Program-made: the position numbers and the translations under genes
Part shown: positions 5,300 through 6,753 of the stretch, piece by piece
Numbering within the stretch: the first letter of the stretch is position 1
Layout of the letters: the number at the start of each line of letters is the position of its first letter
NCBI GenBank assembly: GCA_947039055.1
Contig: CAMQYB010000107.1
Span: forward strand, 1-6,753
Direction: 5' to 3'
Length of the DNA: 6,753 nucleotides
Source: an uncultured Deferribacteraceae bacterium
GTDB lineage: Bacteria > Chrysiogenota > Deferribacteres > Deferribacterales > Mucispirillaceae
Notes under the pieces: generated by a model
Database searches by the model: none
The model's input: only the letters and a program-made list of their open reading frames with translations
What the model was told of the DNA's origin: nothing

Positions 5300-6478
5300 T
5301 TAACAATTCTCCATTTTATTCACTGCTTTATTATAGTAATTAAACACATACAGTCTAAATAGTAGCATAGCAGAAAGGGCAACCATAGAGAAGATTATAT
5401 ACATCGCTTCATATCCGATATGATCTATAAGATATCCTTGTATCATAACACCAACTCCTATCCCTATATCAAACGCTGTATAAAATGTTGCAGTTGCAGC
5501 ACCTCTTCTGGTTGGAGGCACGATATTAATAACCATAGTCATACACGTTGGCATAATAAATCCAGTTGCTATTCCAAGCAGTACAGCAGACAGGTGAAAA
5601 AGTATAGAGTTATTAGCAAGCCCTAACATAATCAAACCTAAAACAAGTAGTGTAAATCCCATATATAATGTCTTGCCTGGTCCAGTTCTATCTACAAGTT
5701 TTCCAACATACGGTCTAAATATGCCCATAAATACGGCAAGAATAACAAAGAATAACCATAGATGTTTAACCTTTAAATCGAGTCCGTGTAGCGAACTAAA
5801 TATCGTTGCAGCACTATAAGATGCACCGTACAGTAGATACATTAAAGCGATAGGCATAACTTTTAGTTCATACAAAGTTTTGATTGTTATTTTAGTTTTA
5901 TCTTTTACAAGTGGTGGAAGTTTTATTGAGTACGATGATAGAAGTGATAGTGCAACTAATATAACTCCAGTAATACATATATTTCTAAAAGATATATGCT
6001 CCATCAGAAAAACACCAGCAGCAGGCCCTATCGCCATACCAGTGCTTATTGATAATGAGAAGAAGCCTATTGCAGAGCCTCTATATTTTTTCGGAACTAT
6101 ATCAGCAATCATAGTCGAGTTAGATGTTGTAATCGCAGCCCAGCTCATTCCGTGTATAACTCTTATAAACATAATTGTTAGAAATGAATATGCAAGAATA
6201 TACCCGCCAACACAGAAACCGAATATGATAACTCCTGGGATATAGATAATTTTGCGTCCAATTCTATCAAGCCATATCCCAACTAGAGGACGAATAAATA
6301 AAGAACTTATCGAGAATATTCCAAGAATTAATCCGACGCTTTTTTCATCTATGTGTAGATCTCTTGTTATATATATAGGGAGAGTAGGCATAAGCATATA
6401 GAACGCTGTAACTATCATAATATTAGCGATAAATAGCCTTGTGAATGGCAGATTAAAAATTTTATGGTCAGACATCAT
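5300..6478 (-). CDS. major facilitator superfamily transporter, DHA1-like 12-TM efflux protein
   Basis: 392-residue inner-membrane transporter with about 12 hydrophobic helices. The loop between helices 2 and 3 has motif A, G67-IWL-D71-R72-I-G74-R75-K76. Motif B, R106-VIH-G110, lies in helix 4. Motif C, the antiporter signature, is seen as G147-MAI-G151-P152-AA-G155 in helix 5. A second, weaker motif A (VGKLVDRTGPGK) lies between helices 8 and 9, as expected from the internal duplication of the fold. Motif C is typical of proton-coupled drug exporters of the 12-TM DHA1 group, so export of a small molecule in exchange for H+ is the likely role; the substrate cannot be predicted. The first ATG of the ATGATG pair is used because AGGA (6492-6495 on the + strand) lies 13 bases upstream, a rather long spacing. 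It converges on the OMP-like gene and has its own promoter. No regulator gene is adjacent within the window. Confidence 0.92.
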   Translation of the reverse strand: MMSDHKIFNLPFTRLFIANIMIVTAFYMLMPTLPIYITRDLHIDEKSVGLILGIFSISSLFIRPLVGIWLDRIGRKIIYIPGVIIFGFCVGGYILAYSFLTIMFIRVIHGMSWAAITTSNSTMIADIVPKKYRGSAIGFFSLSISTGMAIGPAAGVFLMEHISFRNICITGVILVALSLLSSYSIKLPPLVKDKTKITIKTLYELKVMPIALMYLLYGASYSAATIFSSLHGLDLKVKHLWLFFVILAVFMGIFRPYVGKLVDRTGPGKTLYMGFTLLVLGLIMLGLANNSILFHLSAVLLGIATGFIMPTCMTMVINIVPPTRRGAATATFYTAFDIGIGVGVMIQGYLIDHIGYEAMYIIFSMVALSAMLLFRLYVFNYYNKAVNKMENC

Positions 6479-6532
6479 TGGTATTAATTTATCCTAATAA
6501 ATTTATTATTGAGTTGTGCGTTGATAGATATA

Positions 6533-6561
6533 ATTATACGACTTAATTCTGTTTTTATCTA
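6533..6561 (-). promoter_or_regulatory. sigma70-like promoter of the MFS gene
   Basis: Read on the - strand, TAGATA (6561-6556) and a perfect TATAAT (6538-6533) are 17 bases apart. The -35 matches TTGACA at 4 of 6 positions. Transcription would start around 6526, leaving a leader of about 48 bases before the ATG at 6478. The tandem repeat array begins 28 bases upstream of the -35. Confidence 0.6.
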
Positions 6562-6588
6562 TTAAATAATTAAATATCCAATCATAAC

Positions 6589-6753
6589 TAGGTATTTTAA
6601 ATATGTATAACTGTTCAATAGCTAATAATTGATTAATCATGAGTTAGGCATTTTAAATATGTATAACTGTTCAGTAGCTAATAATTTATTAATCGTGTGT
6701 TAGGTATTTTAAATATGTATAACTGTTCAATAGTTAATAATTGATTAATCATG
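6589..6753. repeat. 56-bp tandem repeat array, truncated by the window edge
   Basis: Three head-to-tail units begin with TAGG at 6589, 6645 and 6701; the third is cut by the window end after 53 bases. Units 1 and 2 differ at 5 of 56 positions, and units 1 and 3 at 1 of 53. Similarity also extends weakly leftward: AATCAT then TAGG occurs just before unit 1 with one base fewer. All frames are closed by stops (TAA, TAG, TGA occur repeatedly), so it is not coding. Units 1 and 3 hold the palindrome TGATTAATCA (6630-6639 and 6742-6751), which is broken in unit 2. The period is constant and there are no unique spacers, so it is not CRISPR. Role unknown: minisatellite, binding-site array or regulatory region upstream of the MFS promoter. 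Confidence 0.93.

Noticed and set aside
5281..5300. AAATC/GATTT hairpin followed by Ts near the MFS stop as a + strand terminator
   Set aside because: Only 5 bp with an AT-rich stem, overlapping the end of the opposite gene; not convincing.
5420..6245. Two + strand open frames (5420-5626 and 5880-6245) within the transporter gene
   Set aside because: They lie opposite a clear MFS gene with all family motifs; their translations show no domain pattern and no SD.
6603..6632. Micro-ORF starting MYNCS repeated in each 56-bp unit
   Set aside because: No SD precedes it, the substitutions between units are non-synonymous and the ends differ, so conservation reflects the DNA repeat and not coding.
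6589..6753. CRISPR array or integron attC cluster
   Set aside because: There are no variable spacers, so not CRISPR. GTTAGGC and GTTAGGT at unit junctions fit the GTTRRRY core of attC, but no matching RYYYAAC partner with paired arms is conserved: TAACT/AGTTA and TCAAT/ATTGA pair in unit 1 but fail in unit 2, and no cassette genes lie between units.

Overview
The window is strongly AT-rich and gene-dense, with clear Shine-Dalgarno sequences, a lipoprotein signal, a signal peptide followed by a beta-barrel-like C-terminus, and an inner-membrane CreD protein. This points to a low-GC Gram-negative (diderm) bacterium. Cysteine-paired Sel1-repeat lipoproteins are familiar from Campylobacterota (Helicobacter Hcp family), but the taxon cannot be fixed from this sequence; another low-GC diderm lineage is possible.

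Layout: four genes lie on the + strand: a Sel1-repeat, cysteine-rich lipoprotein (51-1175), a CreD-family inner-membrane protein with an unusual N-terminal extension (1259-2785), a cytoplasmic L-asparaginase-family enzyme (2891-3868), and a secreted protein with a Thr/Asn/Asp-rich linker and a C-terminal outer-membrane beta-barrel-like domain (3996-5069). A strong intrinsic terminator (2818-2857) separates creD from the asparaginase gene, so the four are not one simple operon. A convergent gene on the - strand (5300-6478) encodes a 12-TM major facilitator (DHA1-type drug/H+ antiporter-like), with a good sigma70-like promoter at 6533-6561. The right edge (6589-6753) is a 56-bp tandem repeat array that continues out of the window. 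The 230-bp convergent gap 5070-5299 holds an RNA-hairpin candidate and an A/C-rich tract but no recognisable gene.

How they work together: three of the five products are envelope proteins with no direct enzymatic assignment (lipoprotein, CreD, OMP-like), beside a metabolic amidohydrolase and an exporter. No pathway linking them is visible. This looks like an ordinary chromosomal stretch with a few unusual details: a dual-start CreD, a D-N-x-[S/T]-dense surface linker, an inverted repeat spanning a candidate promoter, and the 56-bp tandem array. I did not find a convincing new multi-gene system.
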